Below are positions 7,087 through 8,381 of a stretch of DNA of 8,381 nucleotides, one piece after another. Origin of the DNA: Calditrichota bacterium (GTDB lineage Bacteria; Zhuqueibacterota; Zhuqueibacteria; Residuimicrobiales; Krinioviventaceae); assembly GCA_003818595.1 (NCBI GenBank), contig RPQV01000124.1, positions 1 through 8,381 on the forward strand, written 5' to 3'. Below the pieces are notes generated by a model. It did no database searches, was not told the origin of the DNA, and saw only the letters and a program-made list of their open reading frames with translations. The translations under genes were made by a program, and so were the position numbers. Each line of letters begins with the position of its first letter. Position 1 is the stretch's first letter.

Positions 7087-7103
7087 TTAATCAATTTTAA
7101 TCA
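7087..7103. repeat. Direct heptamer pair upstream of the baeRF gene
   Basis: TTAATCA occurs at 7087-7093 and again at 7097-7103, a spacing of 10 bases, one DNA helical turn. It lies about 80 bases upstream of the baeRF start in an AT-rich stretch. Same-face half-sites of this kind are typical of response-regulator binding, but the AT-richness makes chance possible. Confidence 0.3.
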
Positions 7104-7124
7104 CAAAGTAAATCGCCCAACAGG

Positions 7125-7220
7125 ATGAAAAAAGAACTAGTCCCTTTGGATGATAAAGAACTCATTGTTTGTGAAGAAAAATCTGACGCGTCTTGCGGGA
7201 AAGTTGGTTGTCCAGGATAG
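7125..7220 (+). CDS. Possible 31-residue cysteine-containing peptide, the only plus-strand candidate
   Basis: An ATG at 7125 opens a 31-codon frame ending in TAG. The peptide is charged at its front (MKKELVPLDDKEL) and carries C16, C24 and C29, ending CGKVGCPG. It has no signal peptide or membrane segment. It lies in the 277-base spacer between the convergent end of the response regulator and the divergent start of the baeRF gene, so it is not a shadow of another gene. Against it: no clear ribosome binding site (only CAGG directly touching the ATG), no convincing promoter, and short length. I recognise no family. It could be a small metal-binding protein or chance. Confidence 0.25.
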   Translation: MKKELVPLDDKELIVCEEKSDASCGKVGCPG

Positions 7221-7284
7221 ACAAATGAGGGGTTGTGAGGTTGTGCCTTTAAAAAAGTGAAAAATTATCAGAGTGTGAAAGCGA

Positions 7285-7941
7285 TTATACAGCGCCTTTT
7301 TTGTGGACAAAGGCCGCTACCTGCAGACGGGTGCTGAGCTCCATCTTTTCCAGAATATTGTGAACATGGCTCTTGACAGTATAGGTGGCGATGTGGAGTT
7401 CTTCAGCGATTTCTTTGTTGCTCAAACCCTCCGCAATCAGGTTGACGACTTGACGCTCTCGATCTGTAAACCGAATCGAGTCCGAGGGTATGCCATCGTC
7501 GCTCTTGAAGGCTAATTCTACAATTTCCGTGAAGAGTGATTGAGTCAAAACCGGGGGTAGTACTTTTGCACCCTTGGCGACGGCCTTGATGGTTTTGATC
7601 CAATCATTAAAAGGGGCGTTTTTAAGAATGAATCCGGACCCCCCGGCTTGCACAAACTCGCTGATGTCGATGTTATTGGGGAGGATGTCCATCGCGATAA
7701 TCTTGGCTGCCGGTAATTCTTCTTTAAGCAGAGCCATCAACTTCAAGCTGTTTATTTTTTCCAGCCCCAGATCCAAAAGGACGACATGGGGAGGCTGTTC
7801 CAGGCTCTTGAGCTGACGTACCGCATCACCATCTTCGGATCGCGCGACGACTTGAAATCCACCATGCTTGTTAAGCAGGGCAACAATACCTTTACGCAGC
7901 AGGTCATTGTCTTCGATCACCAAGATTTGTATTTTGGCCAT
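7285..7941 (-). CDS. NarL/FixJ-type response regulator (receiver plus LuxR-type HTH)
   Basis: The 218-residue form starting at MAKIQILVIEDND has an N-terminal receiver domain (about 3-123) and a C-terminal LuxR/GerE helix-turn-helix (about 156-215: FTDRERQVVNLIAEGLSNKE, then IAEELHIATYTVKSHVHNIL). The acidic pair E10-D11, the likely phospho-acceptor D57 in VVLLDLGL and K107 in FILKNA are present. The switch Thr/Ser expected after the fourth strand is D85 (IIAMDI), and the usual MP...G after D57 reads LEKINS. The frame can extend to a GTG at 8007 (240 residues), but that extension is not receiver sequence and has no good ribosome binding site; the site before 7941 (AAAGAAAAA) is also weak, so the start is chosen on domain homology. 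No sensor kinase is in the window. Family members bind DNA as dimers after phosphorylation; its targets are unknown, possibly the neighbouring genes. Confidence 0.92.
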   Translation of the reverse strand: MAKIQILVIEDNDLLRKGIVALLNKHGGFQVVARSEDGDAVRQLKSLEQPPHVVLLDLGLEKINSLKLMALLKEELPAAKIIAMDILPNNIDISEFVQAGGSGFILKNAPFNDWIKTIKAVAKGAKVLPPVLTQSLFTEIVELAFKSDDGIPSDSIRFTDRERQVVNLIAEGLSNKEIAEELHIATYTVKSHVHNILEKMELSTRLQVAAFVHKKGAV

Positions 7942-8303
7942 ATTTTTCTTTTCATATAGCATGAATATTTCAGCAGTACAGCTCTCGATTTTCTCAAGGG
8001 CGTCCACCCGGAAGCAAAACGCGTATCTGTTGATGAAGACGAATGATTACATCTCGCAGAAATGAACTCAAGGGCTGCTTTTCTTCTCCATGTCAGGATC
8101 AGCGCAATTCCTCACCTGCCAGACACTATAAACATAATAATTCTATGCTCAAATTTCAAGCGATTTCAAGTTTTTGGCGTAATACCTCAGTCATGGGTAA
8201 CCTATGCTTCCGCACCTTCACGCAGATCTATCCGCAGCTCCGTTGACGGACTGGAAAAGATACACGCAAAAACGCAGAGATACTATCTTTGTCAATTATA
8301 AAA

Positions 8304-8333
8304 ATATAACCCGGATGCTGTGTTAACTGTCAA
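8304..8333 (-). promoter_or_regulatory. Candidate promoter for the response regulator transcript
   Basis: On the minus strand a perfect TTGACA (8328-8333) is followed after 18 bases by TTATAT (8304-8309). The octamer AATTGACA recurs at 8290-8297, so two -35-like copies exist, but the second lacks a good -10 element. The long distance to the coding start lowers confidence. Confidence 0.4.
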
Positions 8334-8348
8334 TTGAACAGGTATAGC

Positions 8349-8365
8349 TTCACCTAGTTGGTGAA
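8349..8365. promoter_or_regulatory. Inverted repeat just upstream of the candidate promoter
   Basis: TTCACC and GGTGAA form perfect six-base arms around TAGTT, ending 15 bases upstream of the TTGACA. A second small palindrome, AGATA-C-TATCT, lies at 8278-8288 just past the expected transcription start. Both are operator-like in placement; the binding protein is unknown. Confidence 0.3.
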
Positions 8366-8381
8366 TTGTATAAAGGTTGAA

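Larger units (their letters stand above)
7942..8381. other. Gene-free stretch upstream of the response regulator
   Basis: I find no supportable gene here. Plus-strand frames at 8043-8246 and 8062-8301 lack ribosome binding sites and recognisable sequence. On the minus strand one frame stays open for 29 codons from the right edge and stops near 8295; it could be the end of an unseen upstream gene but carries no recognisable motif. The stretch holds the candidate promoter and dyads listed separately, which would give the response regulator mRNA a leader of about 350 bases. Confidence 0.5.

Noticed and set aside
4412..7220. RiPP system pairing the radical SAM enzyme with the 31-residue cysteine peptide
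   Set aside because: They are about 1.3 kb apart on opposite strands, with other genes between. The enzyme has a B12-binding domain rather than a visible SPASM or peptide-recognition domain, and no exporter or protease is present.
7227..7245. Short imperfect direct repeat (GAGGGGTTGTG / GAGGTTGTG)
   Set aside because: Only two short copies with no flanking structure; not a CRISPR or meaningful repeat.
7008..7284. Frameshifted N-terminal domain of the baeRF protein
   Set aside because: All minus-strand frames in the spacer are short and closed; it is also too short for the missing domain.
7942..8007. N-terminal extension of the response regulator to a GTG codon
   Set aside because: The 22 extra residues precede a normal receiver start, are not family sequence, and have no better ribosome binding site.

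Overview
This window comes from a bacterium and carries nine protein genes, all on the minus strand, so transcription runs from the right edge to the left. The base composition looks moderate. Ribosome binding sites of the AGGAG/GGAG type precede almost every gene. The mix of families (two-component regulator, cobalamin-type radical SAM enzyme, slipin, exported FN3 protein, bacterial RRM protein, large GT4 glycosyltransferase) suggests a Gram-negative, environmental, probably anaerobic or stress-exposed lineage. I cannot name a phylum from sequence alone. There are no RNA genes, CRISPR arrays, insertion sequences or phage genes that I can see.

Right part (8381 to about 5870). A gene-free stretch of about 370-440 bases holds a possible promoter with dyad symmetry. 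It is followed by an orphan NarL/FixJ-type response regulator (7285-7941) with an atypical receiver pocket. A 277-base spacer comes next, containing a tiny plus-strand reading frame with three cysteines and a direct-repeat pair. Then come an eRF1-like (baeRF) protein lacking the usual N-terminal third (6309-7007) and an 83-residue protein that looks like sigma-70 region 2 alone (5950-6201), with its own plausible promoter.

Middle (5866 to 4340). A B12-binding-domain radical SAM enzyme lies 83 bases downstream of the sigma-like gene and is closed by a likely intrinsic terminator.

Left-centre (4249 to 1792). A probable transcription unit holds a slipin (SPFH/band 7), an exported FN3 protein, an unrecognised 104-residue protein and an RRM RNA-binding protein, with gaps of only 23-38 bases. 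Linking a membrane-scaffold protein to an exported protein and an RNA-binding protein suggests an envelope or cold/stress response module; that is inference.

Left edge (1601 to 1). A GT4 glycosyltransferase with an extra C-terminal domain is cut by the window boundary after 533 codons.

The most unusual items are the sigma-region-2-only protein next to the radical SAM gene, the shortened baeRF protein, and the non-canonical receiver domain. None amounts to a proven new system from sequence alone.
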